A stretch of DNA of 64,000 nucleotides from Subdoligranulum sp. CAG:314 (lineage in GTDB: Bacteria; Bacillota; Clostridia; Christensenellales; CAG-314), in NCBI GenBank assembly GCA_000437915.1, contig FR900999.1:36368-100367 (forward strand). The letters run 5' to 3'. The notes under the pieces were generated by a model. The model was not told where the DNA came from. It was given only the letters and a program-made list of their open reading frames with translations, and did no database searches. Each line of letters begins with the position of its first letter. Positions within the stretch are counted from its first letter, which is position 1. The translations under genes were made by a program, and so were the position numbers. Below are positions 50,600 to 59,606 of the stretch, one piece after another.

Positions 50600-50971
50600 A
50601 TGAAATATTGCAAGTATTGCGGCGCACAGATGAACGACGGCGACGCGGTATGTCCGAGCTGCGGTCGCGCTGCGGAAACACAGCCGACGCGTTCGGCAAG
50701 GTACAATACGGGAACGCAAACCGCAGCCAAAGTGTTTATGATTATCAGCTGCGTGATTTACGCACTGATGGGGATTATTATGATGACTGTCGCTTTTTGG
50801 GTGGGAATCATTTATTTGATTCCGCTTTGCTGGGTTGTGCCTATGACAGTTGTATACAACAATTCGATAAACGGCATGAGACCGCCCGTCGGGGTGGCTT
50901 TCAAAATTTGTGCGTTGCTGTTTGCCAGCCTGATTGCGGGTATATTGATGCTTTGCGACAATAATAATTGA
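50600..50971 (+). CDS. Zinc-ribbon membrane protein (copy B)
   Basis: This 123-residue paralogue of copy A shares the YCK-CGAQ/CPSCG ribbon, the PMTV and FKIC-LLF motifs and the GILMLCDN end. A longer first hydrophobic region (VFMIISCVIYALMGIIMMTV) gives an extra helix. AGGAGG precedes the ATG. The divergence shows the duplication is old, yet promoter identity is high, suggesting that regulation is under selection (inference). Confidence 0.85.
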   Translation: MKYCKYCGAQMNDGDAVCPSCGRAAETQPTRSARYNTGTQTAAKVFMIISCVIYALMGIIMMTVAFWVGIIYLIPLCWVVPMTVVYNNSINGMRPPVGVAFKICALLFASLIAGILMLCDNNN

Positions 50972-51046
50972 TTTTTATTAGATATGCACTACAGTTTGAA
51001 AATTTCAACAAAAGAAATCTTTTAAAAAAATATTTTCGTTGATTTA

Positions 51047-51081
51047 TAAAAAAGACCGGATTCGACAATCCGGTCTTTTTT
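51047..51081 (+). terminator. Terminator after copy B
   Basis: AAAGACCGGATT (51051-51062) pairs with AATCCGGTCTTT (51067-51078), followed by T's. Confidence 0.85.
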
Positions 51082-51350
51082 CGTATATGACTAAATCGTA
51101 TTGTATATTAAAAAGAAAATTACATCGTAAATGCTATATAAAAAACATAGTCAAAAGCATAAAAAAAGTAACGACCGTGCCAACGCTGTTACGCATAAGC
51201 CCGATTCCGCAATGAAATCGTCGTTACTTGAAGATATTTACTTGTTTATCGGTTTAGTGTCAATAAATCCGAATAAGTTTATAAATATTTTCTTCTTGTT
51301 CTTAATAACAAAAAATCCCTTAATGATTTAAAAAATTTGTTAAAAAACAT
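51082..51350. other. AT-rich intergenic region with an inverted repeat
   Basis: No convincing gene. A 66-codon frame exists but lacks a ribosome-binding site and family features. AAGTAACGAC (51166-51175) and GTCGTTACTT (51220-51229) form a perfect 10-bp inverted repeat with a 44-nt loop. Confidence 0.45.
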
Positions 51351-51379
51351 TTGACACATTTACCGATAAATGCTAGAAT
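51351..51379 (+). promoter_or_regulatory. Promoter of tRNA-Asn
   Basis: TTGACA (51351-51356), a 17-bp spacer, TAGAAT (51374-51379). Confidence 0.75.
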
Positions 51380-51398
51380 AATCAAGCTGAATTTATAT

Positions 51399-51474
51399 TC
51401 CTCCTTAGCTCAGTCGGTAGAGCATGCGGCTGTTAACCGCAGGGTCGTTGGTTCGAGTCCAACAGGGGGAGCCA
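51399..51474 (+). tRNA. tRNA-Asn (anticodon GTT)
   Basis: The acceptor is TCCTCCT/AGGGGGA with one G-T pair, discriminator G and encoded CCA. The anticodon arm GCGGCTGTTAACCGC gives GTT. The T-arm is TTGGTTCGAGTCCAA. Confidence 0.97.
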
Positions 51475-51484
51475 AAAAACCTAA

Positions 51485-51521
51485 AAAATGACCGTGTTTT
51501 TCCGAAACACGGTCATTTTCT
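51485..51521 (+). terminator. Terminator after tRNA-Asn
   Basis: AAAATGACCGTGTTT pairs perfectly with AAACACGGTCATTTT around a 5-nt loop, followed by CTT. Confidence 0.8.
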
Positions 51522-51642
51522 TAAAAGTTTTCACAAAAATTATAGCAGTTTTGTTTACCGCAGTGTCGTCTCAAAACAACATTACGGCGTTTTTTCGGTT
51601 CGACTGCGGTTAAAGATAACGCGATGTAATTGATTAAGTTAT

Positions 51643-51671
51643 TTGACATATCTCTAAAAATTTGTTAAAAT
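51643..51671 (+). promoter_or_regulatory. Promoter of tsaC
   Basis: TTGACA (51643-51648), a 17-bp spacer, TAAAAT (51666-51671). The ATG is 16 nt past the -10 and lacks a ribosome-binding site. Confidence 0.7.
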
Positions 51672-51687
51672 AATCTATAAGCTTGAA

Positions 51688-52692
51688 ATGAAAACTCAAC
51701 TTTTGCCCTATAACAAAAAGAACGTCGCCGTTGCGGCGGAGGTAATAAAAAACGGCGGAATTGTCGCCTTTCCCACCGAAACCGTTTACGGTCTTGGGGC
51801 AAACGCATTCGATGCGCGCGCGGTTGACAAAATTTTTGCGGCGAAGGGGCGTCCCGGAGACAATCCGCTCATCGTGCACGTCTGCAAAAAAAGTCAGATA
51901 GAGGAGGTCGCCTGCGAAATCAGCGCCGACGCGAGGAAAATCATTGACAAGCTTTGGCCTGACAGCTTGACGATTGTGCTCAAAAAGCGCGACTCGCTCC
52001 CGCCCAACGTGACGGCTAGGCTTGACACCGTTGCGGTCAGGATGCCCGCAAGCCGCGAGGCGCGCGGTTTTATACGCGCGTGCGGCGTGCCTCTTGCCGC
52101 TCCTTCGGCAAACAAATCGGGGCGTCCGAGTCCGACGTCTGCTTTGCAGGTTGCGGAGGACATGGACGGCAGGCTGCCCGTCATTTTGTCGGGCAGAAAT
52201 TGTCGCGTCGGGATAGAGTCGACGGTTTTGGATTTGACGGGAGAAGCGCCTGTCGTTCTGCGTCCCGGCATAGTTTCCGCCGCGTCGATAGAAAGGGTAT
52301 TGTCTAAAAGGGTTGTTTATCTCAAAGAGGACGCGCCCTCGGCAAAGCTCAATTCGCCCGGACTTCGTTACAGACATTACGCGCCTTGCTGCGAAATGGC
52401 GCTCAATCTCGACGGAGACAGGGAAAAGATTTTTGCGCGTTACAGAGAAGCCGTGCAGGCGGGGAAAAATCCCGTTTTGCTGTGCGGTATGGAGCGGGAG
52501 GAAAATTTTGAGGACGCCGAGACGGTCTGTCTCGGAAGCACCGACGAGGAGTGCGCGCGCAATCTTTTCGGCGCGTTGAGAGCGCTTGAAAAAAAACACG
52601 ACTGCATCATAGCCGTCTGGACGAGAAAAGGCGAGGTGGCAGACAGCGTTTTAAACCGTCTCAAAAGGTCGGCGGGCAACAACATTTTTTAA
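51688..52692 (+). CDS. tsaC: Threonylcarbamoyl-AMP synthase (Sua5/YwlC type)
   Basis: This 334-residue two-domain Sua5 protein has an N-terminal YrdC domain with GGIVAFPTETVYGLGANAFD, KGRPGDNPLIVHV and PLAAPSANKSGRPSPT. The linker SPGLRYRHYAP and a C-terminal Rossmann-like domain follow. It makes threonylcarbamoyl-AMP for the t6A37 modification of ANN-decoding tRNAs. The 5' leader is only about ten bases and has no Shine-Dalgarno. It is followed by rpiB 25 nt later. Confidence 0.94.
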   Translation: MKTQLLPYNKKNVAVAAEVIKNGGIVAFPTETVYGLGANAFDARAVDKIFAAKGRPGDNPLIVHVCKKSQIEEVACEISADARKIIDKLWPDSLTIVLKKRDSLPPNVTARLDTVAVRMPASREARGFIRACGVPLAAPSANKSGRPSPTSALQVAEDMDGRLPVILSGRNCRVGIESTVLDLTGEAPVVLRPGIVSAASIERVLSKRVVYLKEDAPSAKLNSPGLRYRHYAPCCEMALNLDGDREKIFARYREAVQAGKNPVLLCGMEREENFEDAETVCLGSTDEECARNLFGALRALEKKHDCIIAVWTRKGEVADSVLNRLKRSAGNNIF

Positions 52693-52717
52693 TTTGTGAA
52701 AAAGGAAGTGATATAAT

Positions 52718-53167
52718 ATGACCATAGCATTAGCTTGCGACCATGCGGGTTACGCATTGAAAGAAGAAATCAAAACCCATCTTTTGCAAGAGGGGTACGA
52801 GTGCAAGGACTTCGGCACTTTCAGCGCCGAATCCTGCGATTATCCCGACTATGCTTACAAGGCAGCCAAGAGCGTGGCGTCGGGAGAATGCGAGCGCGGC
52901 GTGCTTGTATGCGGCACGGGTATAGGTATGAGTATAGTTGCCAACAAAGTCAAGGGCATACGCTGCGCCCTGTGCACCGAGGAGTTTTCCGCGAGGGCGA
53001 CGAGACAGCACAACGATTCCAACGTGCTTGCTTTGGGAGCGCGCGTAATCGACGCGCCCAAAGCCAAGCTGTTGACGGACATTTTTCTTACCACGGAGTT
53101 TGAGGGCGGACGCCACAGACGCCGTCTTGACAAAATTACGAGAATAGAAGAAAACGCCTGCGATTGA
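52718..53167 (+). CDS. rpiB: Ribose-5-phosphate isomerase B
   Basis: This 149-residue RpiB has the start IALACDHAGYALKEEI, the active-site Cys and anion hole in GVLVCGTGIGMSIVANKVKG, and RHNDSNVLALGARV (here TRQHNDSN). It interconverts ribose-5-phosphate and ribulose-5-phosphate. The tsaC-rpiB order is common in Clostridia. Confidence 0.95.
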   Translation: MTIALACDHAGYALKEEIKTHLLQEGYECKDFGTFSAESCDYPDYAYKAAKSVASGECERGVLVCGTGIGMSIVANKVKGIRCALCTEEFSARATRQHNDSNVLALGARVIDAPKAKLLTDIFLTTEFEGGRHRRRLDKITRIEENACD

Positions 53168-53227
53168 ACGTCGCGGGTTTTTCTTAAAAATTTATCGTTT
53201 TATATTGAGGCAATCTCCGAAATGGTC

Positions 53228-53256
53228 TTGCAAATTGCCTGCGGTTGTGGTAAAAT
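53228..53256 (+). promoter_or_regulatory. Promoter of the 53304 gene
   Basis: TTGCAA (53228-53233), a 17-bp spacer, TAAAAT (53251-53256). Confidence 0.6.
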
Positions 53257-53303
53257 AATCAATAACGAAATTTGAGGCGGACAAGCCTTGAACGGAGGCA
53301 GAA

Positions 53304-54266
53304 ATGGATGAGAAAAACGCAAACGGTGAAATAAACGCCAACGAATCGGTCAAACAGTTGTCGGACAGCGACGCTCAAAGCGTCGAGTCCGCGGCGGAGG
53401 CCCGCGAGTTTGACGTTGTCACGGAAAAGCCTGCGCAAAGACAGGAAAAGAAAACGAAAAACGCGGCAAAGCGGCCGTCGGGAAAACAGCGGAGCGAAAC
53501 AACGCAGGTTGTTACCAAAACCGCAGTCAGGACGCTGGTTGTACTTGTAGCCGCGCTGATTTTGATTTTCGCTTTTTATATTTTGGTTTTTCCCGCGTCG
53601 TCGGGCAGCTTTTGCTATACGGTGGGGATGAAAAACACCTCCGCATGGCTTGCGTCCCGCGCCGCAAAAAAGAGCGGCGAGGTGGACGACTATTACACTG
53701 CCTTTCTGCGCGCCGTTGACGCAAAGAATTGGTCGATAGTCGAGCGGTCGGGCAGGGCTTTGCTTGTGCCTGCCGAGGTGGACGGAACTAAATTCACATC
53801 TTCCGATTTTACGGATTTCTGCGACGAGCTTGACGACAACGAAATTTTGTCCGAGCGTGATTTCAGCACAAAGACCTACGTGCAGTACAATTATATTTAC
53901 AGCATAGCTGTCAGGCTTGACGAGAACGACGAAAACATTTTCAATCTCGCAAAAAGCTATATCAACAGCGGCAGCAGCTATTATTATGCGGGCTACAATC
54001 CGCTCAAAGCCTATATAGACGCGGCGGTGAAAAACAAAAAACTCGAGCCGAACATGATTCTTGACGAATTTATGGATTATTATCAAAGTTATTCGTGGCG
54101 CGACGAAATCGGCGGAGACCATTCCACCGCGCAGAGATATATGCGTCAGGACTTAAAACGGCTGGTCGAGGCGAGAATGGGCGAAAAGGATAAGCAGGGA
54201 AACATTACCGTCGTTTGGGAAGAAGGCAACGAAGTCCACGATTTTTGGAAAGATAAATTAAATTAA
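53304..54266 (+). CDS. Single-pass membrane protein of unknown function
   Basis: This 320-residue protein has a charged cytoplasmic N-terminus of about 70 residues rich in Glu/Lys/Ala. One transmembrane helix (TLVVLVAALILIFAFYILVF, near 77-97) and an extracellular helical domain with TPR-like spacing (DDYYTAFLRAVDAKNWSIVE, then NIFNLAKSYINSGSSYYYAG) follow. I recognise no family. It lies between rpiB and guaB, with its own promoter. GGAGG precedes the ATG. A scaffold or envelope role is possible but unsupported. Confidence 0.8.
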   Translation: MDEKNANGEINANESVKQLSDSDAQSVESAAEAREFDVVTEKPAQRQEKKTKNAAKRPSGKQRSETTQVVTKTAVRTLVVLVAALILIFAFYILVFPASSGSFCYTVGMKNTSAWLASRAAKKSGEVDDYYTAFLRAVDAKNWSIVERSGRALLVPAEVDGTKFTSSDFTDFCDELDDNEILSERDFSTKTYVQYNYIYSIAVRLDENDENIFNLAKSYINSGSSYYYAGYNPLKAYIDAAVKNKKLEPNMILDEFMDYYQSYSWRDEIGGDHSTAQRYMRQDLKRLVEARMGEKDKQGNITVVWEEGNEVHDFWKDKLN

Positions 54267-54299
54267 AATTACCTATTTTTCAGGAGAGCAAGATACAAC

Positions 54300-55757
54300 A
54301 TGGAAAAGATTGTTAAAGAAGGCTTGACCTTCGACGACGTTCTTATTATACCTCAGGCTTCGGATTTTCAGCCGAGTCAGGCTGATTTGTCGGTAAAGCT
54401 GTGCGACAAAATCAAGCTTAACATTCCGTTGATGAGCGCGGCAATGGACACCGTCACCGAATACAAGCTTGCGATTGCCATGGCGCGCGAGGGCGGGCTG
54501 GGGCTTATTCACAAAAATATGTCGATAGACGAGCAGGCAAGTCAGGTTGACAAGGTAAAGAGAAGCGAGCACGGCGTGATTACCGACCCGTTTTCGCTGC
54601 ATCCCGAAAATATGGTCACCGAGGCGTTGGAGCTTATGGCGCGCTACAAAATTTCGGGCGTTCCCATTGTAGACGACACGGACAGGCTTGTGGGCATACT
54701 CACAAACCGCGACCTGCGGTTTGAAACCAATTTCAATCAGCCGATAAACAACGTCATGACCAAAGAAAATCTCGTGACGGCGCCTGTGGGCACCACTCTC
54801 AAACAGGCTCAGGAAATACTCGGCAAACACCGTATCGAAAAGCTCCCGATAGTAGACAAAAACTTCAAGCTAAAAGGCTTGATTACAATCAAGGACATAG
54901 AAAAATCAATTCAGTATCCCAACTCCGCGAAAGACTCCAAGGGACGGCTTTTGGCGGGCGCCGCGGTAGGCATCGCAAAAGGAACGATGGAGCGCGTTGC
55001 CGCTCTGGTTGACGCTGGAGTCGACGTTGTTGCCATAGACACTGCCCACGGTCACTCCCGTTTCGTCGGTGAAATGGTGACTGCAATCAAAGAAAAATTT
55101 CCCGACCTGCCTGTGATTGCCGGCAACGTGGCTACGGCTGCGGCAACCGAGGCGCTCATCAAAGCGGGCGCTGACGTAGTCAAGGTAGGCATGGGACCCG
55201 GCTCTATATGCACGACGCGCGTTGTGGCGGGTATCGGCGTGCCGCAGATAACGGCCATTATGGATTGCGCCGAGGCGGCGGACAAATTGGGCAAACGCAT
55301 AATAGGCGACGGAGGCATCAAGTATTCCGGCGACATAGCCAAAGCCATTGCGGCAGGCGCAAGCGCCGTTATGATAGGCAGTCTGTTTGCGGGGACGCTC
55401 GAAAGCCCCGGCGCTATGGAAATTTTCCAAGGCAGAAGCTTCAAGGTCTATCGCGGCATGGGTTCGCTCGCGGCTATGGAGGCAGGCTCCAAGGACAGAT
55501 ATTTTCAGGAGTCGGCGACCAAGTTCGTGCCCGAGGGCGTCGAGGGCAGGGTTCCTTACAGGGGCGCTCTCGGAGAAATGGTGTTCCAACTCATGGGCGG
55601 TTTGAGAAGCGGCATGGGCTACGCGGGGCAGCAGACAATAGACGGTATGCGCAAAAACGCGCGGTTTACGCGGATAACCAACGCGGGTCTGATTGAAAGT
55701 CATCCTCACGACATTTCGATAACAAAAGAGTCGCCCAACTATTCTACCAAGATATAA
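54300..55757 (+). CDS. guaB: IMP dehydrogenase
   Basis: This 485-residue TIM-barrel enzyme has the two regulatory CBS domains inserted at about residues 90-210 and the catalytic Cys near 304 in GPGSICTTRVVAGIG. The YRGMGSLAAMEAGSKDRYF flap is present. It oxidises IMP to XMP, the committed step to GMP. GGAGAG precedes the ATG. The guaA gene follows 10 nt later, making a purine operon. Confidence 0.97.
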   Translation: MEKIVKEGLTFDDVLIIPQASDFQPSQADLSVKLCDKIKLNIPLMSAAMDTVTEYKLAIAMAREGGLGLIHKNMSIDEQASQVDKVKRSEHGVITDPFSLHPENMVTEALELMARYKISGVPIVDDTDRLVGILTNRDLRFETNFNQPINNVMTKENLVTAPVGTTLKQAQEILGKHRIEKLPIVDKNFKLKGLITIKDIEKSIQYPNSAKDSKGRLLAGAAVGIAKGTMERVAALVDAGVDVVAIDTAHGHSRFVGEMVTAIKEKFPDLPVIAGNVATAAATEALIKAGADVVKVGMGPGSICTTRVVAGIGVPQITAIMDCAEAADKLGKRIIGDGGIKYSGDIAKAIAAGASAVMIGSLFAGTLESPGAMEIFQGRSFKVYRGMGSLAAMEAGSKDRYFQESATKFVPEGVEGRVPYRGALGEMVFQLMGGLRSGMGYAGQQTIDGMRKNARFTRITNAGLIESHPHDISITKESPNYSTKI

Positions 55758-55767
55758 AACGAAAAAT

Positions 55768-57294
55768 ATGGACAAAATATTAGTTATCGATTTCGGCGGT
55801 CAGTATATTCAACTGATAGCGCGCGCAGTCAGAGAACAGAATGTTTATTGCGAAATCATGCCTTGGCGCGCGGGTATGGACAAAATCAGGGCTTACGGAG
55901 CCAAGGGCATTATTTTAAGCGGCGGACCGCACAGTGTCTATGAGGAAAACGCGCCTCAGATTTCAGACGAAATTTTCAGTCTCGGAGTGCCTGTGCTCGG
56001 CATATGCTACGGTATGCAGTACATCGCGCACAGGCTCGGCGGCGTTGTGCGCACCGCGCCCGTCAGCGAATACGGAAAGCAGTATCTCAACGTGAATCAG
56101 TCCGAGCTGTTTTCTTCCGTCAAGCAGAACAGCGTCGTCTGGATGAGTCACTGCGACTACATAAGCGAAATTCCCGCAGGCTTCCGCAGGACGGCGACTA
56201 CGCCTACCTGTCCTGTAGCCGCGTTGGAGTGCGTCGAAAAGAAAATTTACGGCGTACAGTTTCATCCCGAGGTCAATCATACGGAATACGGCAGGCAAAT
56301 ACTCAAAAACTTTTTGTATTCCGTTTGCAAAATCGAGGAACGCTGGTCGATAGGCAATTTTGTTACCGAAAGCGTGGAAAAAATCCGCAAAAAGGTCGGG
56401 GACGGAAAGGTGCTTTGCGCTTTGTCGGGCGGCGTGGACAGCGCGGTCGCGGCGGCGTTGGTTCAAAAGGCGGTCGGAGACCGCCTGACCTGCGTTTACG
56501 TCGACCACGGATTGATGCGGAAAAACGAAACGGAGGAAATTGTCAGAGTTTTCCGCGACGAAAGGGGATTCAATCTGATAGCGGTGGATGCGGGAGAGCA
56601 TTTTCTTAACAAGCTGTCAGGCGTAACCGACCCCGAGCGCAAGAGAAAAATCATAGGCGAGGAGTTTATCCGAGTCTTTGAAAAGGAAGCTAAAAAAATA
56701 GGCGCGGTGGACTTTCTTGTGCAGGGCACCATATATCCCGACGTTATAGAAAGCGGCAGTCCCACGAGCGCGGTCATAAAGAGCCACCACAACGTGGGCG
56801 GTCTGCCGTCTGTCGTGGATTTCAAGGAAATACTCGAACCGTTGAGGGATTTGTTCAAGGACGAGGTGAGAAAGGTGGGCGTCGCATTGGGATTGCCAGA
56901 CAGCATAGTTATGCGTCAGCCCTTCCCCGGTCCGGGACTTGCAATCAGGGTGCTGGGAGAAATAACTCCCGAAAAACTCGGTATTTTGCGCGAAGCCGAC
57001 TACATTTTCCGCACCGAGCTTGAAAGCGCGGGACTCAACCGCGACATATGGCAGTATTTCGTTGTTTTGACCAACGCCAAATCGGTGGGGGTTATGGGAG
57101 ATTTCAGAACGTACAGCTACACTGTTGCGTTGCGGGCGGTGACAAGCGTGGACGGTATGACGGCGGATTGGGCGCGGATACCGTTTGACGTTTTGGAGCG
57201 CATATCCAACAAAATCGTCAACAATGTGGAGCACGTAAACAGAGTCGTCTACGACGTCACAAGCAAGCCTCCCGCGACAATCGAGTGGGAATAA
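55768..57294 (+). CDS. guaA: GMP synthase (glutamine-hydrolysing)
   Basis: This 508-residue enzyme has an N-terminal class I amidotransferase domain (nucleophile Cys near 79 in GICYGMQYIAH; His/Glu in QFHPEVNHTEYG). An ATP-pyrophosphatase domain (ALSGGVDSAVAA near 220) and a C-terminal dimerisation domain ending in PPATIEWE follow. It aminates XMP to GMP. It is the second gene of guaBA and precedes a terminator. Confidence 0.97.
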   Translation: MDKILVIDFGGQYIQLIARAVREQNVYCEIMPWRAGMDKIRAYGAKGIILSGGPHSVYEENAPQISDEIFSLGVPVLGICYGMQYIAHRLGGVVRTAPVSEYGKQYLNVNQSELFSSVKQNSVVWMSHCDYISEIPAGFRRTATTPTCPVAALECVEKKIYGVQFHPEVNHTEYGRQILKNFLYSVCKIEERWSIGNFVTESVEKIRKKVGDGKVLCALSGGVDSAVAAALVQKAVGDRLTCVYVDHGLMRKNETEEIVRVFRDERGFNLIAVDAGEHFLNKLSGVTDPERKRKIIGEEFIRVFEKEAKKIGAVDFLVQGTIYPDVIESGSPTSAVIKSHHNVGGLPSVVDFKEILEPLRDLFKDEVRKVGVALGLPDSIVMRQPFPGPGLAIRVLGEITPEKLGILREADYIFRTELESAGLNRDIWQYFVVLTNAKSVGVMGDFRTYSYTVALRAVTSVDGMTADWARIPFDVLERISNKIVNNVEHVNRVVYDVTSKPPATIEWE

Positions 57295-57302
57295 AATCAA
57301 AC

Positions 57303-57332
57303 GGCTCCGCATTTTTCAGGCGGAGCCTTTTT
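57303..57332 (+). terminator. Terminator after guaA
   Basis: GGCTCCGC (57303-57310) pairs with GCGGAGCC (57320-57327), followed by T5. It ends only 10 nt before the next start codon. Confidence 0.8.
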
Positions 57333-57342
57333 CGGACTTGAA

Positions 57343-58296
57343 ATGAATTTTTTGGCATTTGATATCGAAGCGGCAAACGGTTACAAGCCTTACAGCATTT
57401 GCAGCGTGGGTTACGTTATCGCGGACGAGAGCTTCAATATTCTACACAAAGAAAATATTTGGATAAACCCCAAAACGAAATATAACCTGAACGGCACGCG
57501 CAAAAACGTCGGCATAGATTTGCATCTCGACAAAGACGTGATTGAGCATGCGCCTGCATTCGGGCAGGTTTACGGCAGACTCAAAGGTCTGTTGACGGAC
57601 CCGACCGTGCGTGTGGTGGGGCACGCGGTGGAAAGCGACGTAAGTATGCTCAACAGCGCGTGCAGGCACAACAGACTTCCGTGCATCAATTTCGATTTTA
57701 TCTGTTCGCAGCTGCTTTTCAAGCTTTATCGGGGCGACAAGGACGTGAGGGGGCTTGACAAAATCGCCGACGAGCTGGGGATAAGCTTTGCCCACCACGC
57801 TTCCGACGAGGACGCGCTTGCAAGTATGCTTACTTTAAAATATCTTTGCGAGGACAGCGCTCTTTCGGTAGAAGGTCTTTTGGAAAAATTCAACGTGCGT
57901 ATCGGCAGCAACAGAAATTTCGTTGTGACGCGCACGGTTTCTCTGTCCGGACAAATAAGCAAAAAACGCGTTACCTCGGAGGCAATAAAAGCCATTTCCG
58001 AATATATACGTTCAAACAGACTGAGAAGCGCCCCCTGCGGCGCGCTTAAAGGAAAACTTGTCAGTCTTTCCCGCGCGCTGGAATGCTCGGGAGGCGAGGT
58101 TTTGCACAGCGTGATTAAAAAGATTTACGCCTGCGGCGGACAATATACCGCCAAGGTCAGCAAGGGCAGTATATATGTCAAAGAGGAGGGCGAGCCGTCC
58201 GAAACCGACGCCATGAGGGAAAAATATCTGTCGGAACTGCGCAAAAACGGCTTCGATTGCGAAATATTGAACGTAAAGGAATTTCTCGACAAATAA
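57343..58296 (+). CDS. DnaQ-like 3'-5' exonuclease (DEDDh)
   Basis: This 317-residue protein has Exo I FDIEAANG, Exo II VGHAVESDVSML and Exo III HHASDEDALAS, so all DEDDh acidic residues and the catalytic His are present. The C-terminal half (residues 190-317) has a possible BRCT-like region (VVTRTVSLSGQISKKRV). The start lies 10 nt after the guaA terminator with no ribosome-binding site or clear promoter, so it may rely on readthrough. A role in DNA repair or proofreading is likely; the partner is unknown. Confidence 0.85.
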   Translation: MNFLAFDIEAANGYKPYSICSVGYVIADESFNILHKENIWINPKTKYNLNGTRKNVGIDLHLDKDVIEHAPAFGQVYGRLKGLLTDPTVRVVGHAVESDVSMLNSACRHNRLPCINFDFICSQLLFKLYRGDKDVRGLDKIADELGISFAHHASDEDALASMLTLKYLCEDSALSVEGLLEKFNVRIGSNRNFVVTRTVSLSGQISKKRVTSEAIKAISEYIRSNRLRSAPCGALKGKLVSLSRALECSGGEVLHSVIKKIYACGGQYTAKVSKGSIYVKEEGEPSETDAMREKYLSELRKNGFDCEILNVKEFLDK

Positions 58297-58300
58297 AATA

Positions 58301-58335
58301 AGCCCCCGTGCGAAACAGTGCGCACGGGGGCTTTT
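58301..58335. terminator. Bidirectional terminator
   Basis: GCCCCCGTGCG (58302-58312) pairs with CGCACGGGGGC (58321-58331). TTTT follows on the plus strand and TATTTTATTT on the minus strand, serving the convergent aminopeptidase gene. Confidence 0.85.
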
Positions 58336-58350
58336 GCTATTAAAACTTTT

Positions 58351-59583
58351 TCAGATAACCCATTCGCCGTCCTCGAACAGAGCTACGACTTTACCGTCGT
58401 AGCCTATACCTTCGACGTGCAAATCCTTTGTGCCTACCATGAAGTCGCAGTGCTCGATCGAGTCGTTTACGCCGAGCTTGTCAAGCTGCTCGACGGTCAG
58501 CTTGTCGCCGTTTTTGACGGTTGAGGGATAGCCCTTTCCGAGAGCAAGGTGGCAGCTGGCGTTTTCGTCGAAAAGGGTGTTGTAGAAAAGAATGCCCAAT
58601 TCGGAAATGGGGGAGTGTTTGCCGATTAACGCGATTTCTCCGAGATAATGGCTTCCCTCGTCCGTTTCCACGAGATTTTTAAGCGTTTCGTAGCCCTTTG
58701 CCGCGCCGAAGTTGCAAACGCGACCGTCCTTAAATTCGATGAAGAAATCGTCGATGACCGTTCCGTTTTCAACAAGGGGAAGCGCGCTTTTGACGATACC
58801 GTTTACCTTGTACTTGTGGGGAGCGGTGAAAACCTCTTCGGTGGGCATATTAGCGGTGAAGTTTATTCCGTCCAGCGCTTTTTCGCCTGCGCCCGTCCAG
58901 ATATGTCCCTCTGCAAGACCGACTTTTAGGTCGGTGCCTTTGGAGTTTGTCATGCGTATGTACTCGAAATTGTGTTCGTTGAGGAATTTTGCTCTGTGTT
59001 CGAGTTTTTCGTTGTGTTCCTTCCATGCTTTGACGGGGTCTTTTTCGTTGAGGCGCATTGTCACCGCTATTGCGTCCCAAAGCTTGTCCACAGCCTGCTC
59101 GTCGGAGCAATTCGGGAAAATCTTTTTCGCCCAGTTTACCGACGGTACGGGTACGATACACCAACGGACCGCGTTTGACATGGTGGCTTTTCTGAATTCT
59201 ATGAATTTTTTGCTCGACGCCGTGGAATAAGCCTTGATTTTTCCCGCGTCGATTCCTTCGAAAATATCGGGGTCGTCCGAGGTTATGGAAATATGTGCGG
59301 CTTTTTGCGTCACGCCGTAAAGTTTTTGCGCGACCATCCATTCGGGAATGTCCACAAGCGTTTCCGTATCGGCGTGTTGGTATCTGATTTTGGAAAGCTT
59401 TTCGTCCTTCCAATAGACGAAAACGTCTTTGGCTCCGGCTTCAAAAGCGGTTTCGGCGATTATGCGGGCGAACTCGCCGCATTCTATGGGGGAGTTGATG
59501 ATGAGAATCTGACCCTTTTGCAGGTTTACGCCTATTTCGACTGCCAGACGTGCGAATTGTTTTTGTTTTTCGTTACTTAACAT
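58351..59583 (-). CDS. Aminopeptidase, M29 family
   Basis: This 410-residue thermophilic-type (AmpS/PepS) aminopeptidase has metal-ligand segments NMPTEEVFTAPHK, ETDEGSHYLGEIAL, FYNTLFDENASCHLALG and EHCDFMVGTKDL. It trims N-terminal residues from peptides in the cytoplasm. GGAG precedes the ATG. It lies 23 nt downstream of glyS on the same strand, probably in one transcript. Confidence 0.93.
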   Translation of the reverse strand: MLSNEKQKQFARLAVEIGVNLQKGQILIINSPIECGEFARIIAETAFEAGAKDVFVYWKDEKLSKIRYQHADTETLVDIPEWMVAQKLYGVTQKAAHISITSDDPDIFEGIDAGKIKAYSTASSKKFIEFRKATMSNAVRWCIVPVPSVNWAKKIFPNCSDEQAVDKLWDAIAVTMRLNEKDPVKAWKEHNEKLEHRAKFLNEHNFEYIRMTNSKGTDLKVGLAEGHIWTGAGEKALDGINFTANMPTEEVFTAPHKYKVNGIVKSALPLVENGTVIDDFFIEFKDGRVCNFGAAKGYETLKNLVETDEGSHYLGEIALIGKHSPISELGILFYNTLFDENASCHLALGKGYPSTVKNGDKLTVEQLDKLGVNDSIEHCDFMVGTKDLHVEGIGYDGKVVALFEDGEWVI

Positions 59584-59606
59584 TTATATGCTCCTTGTTT
59601 TTATTT

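Noticed and set aside
51131..51331. 66-codon plus-strand frame before tRNA-Asn
   Set aside because: No ribosome-binding site, no homology recognised, and it contains the inverted repeat; likely chance in AT-rich DNA.
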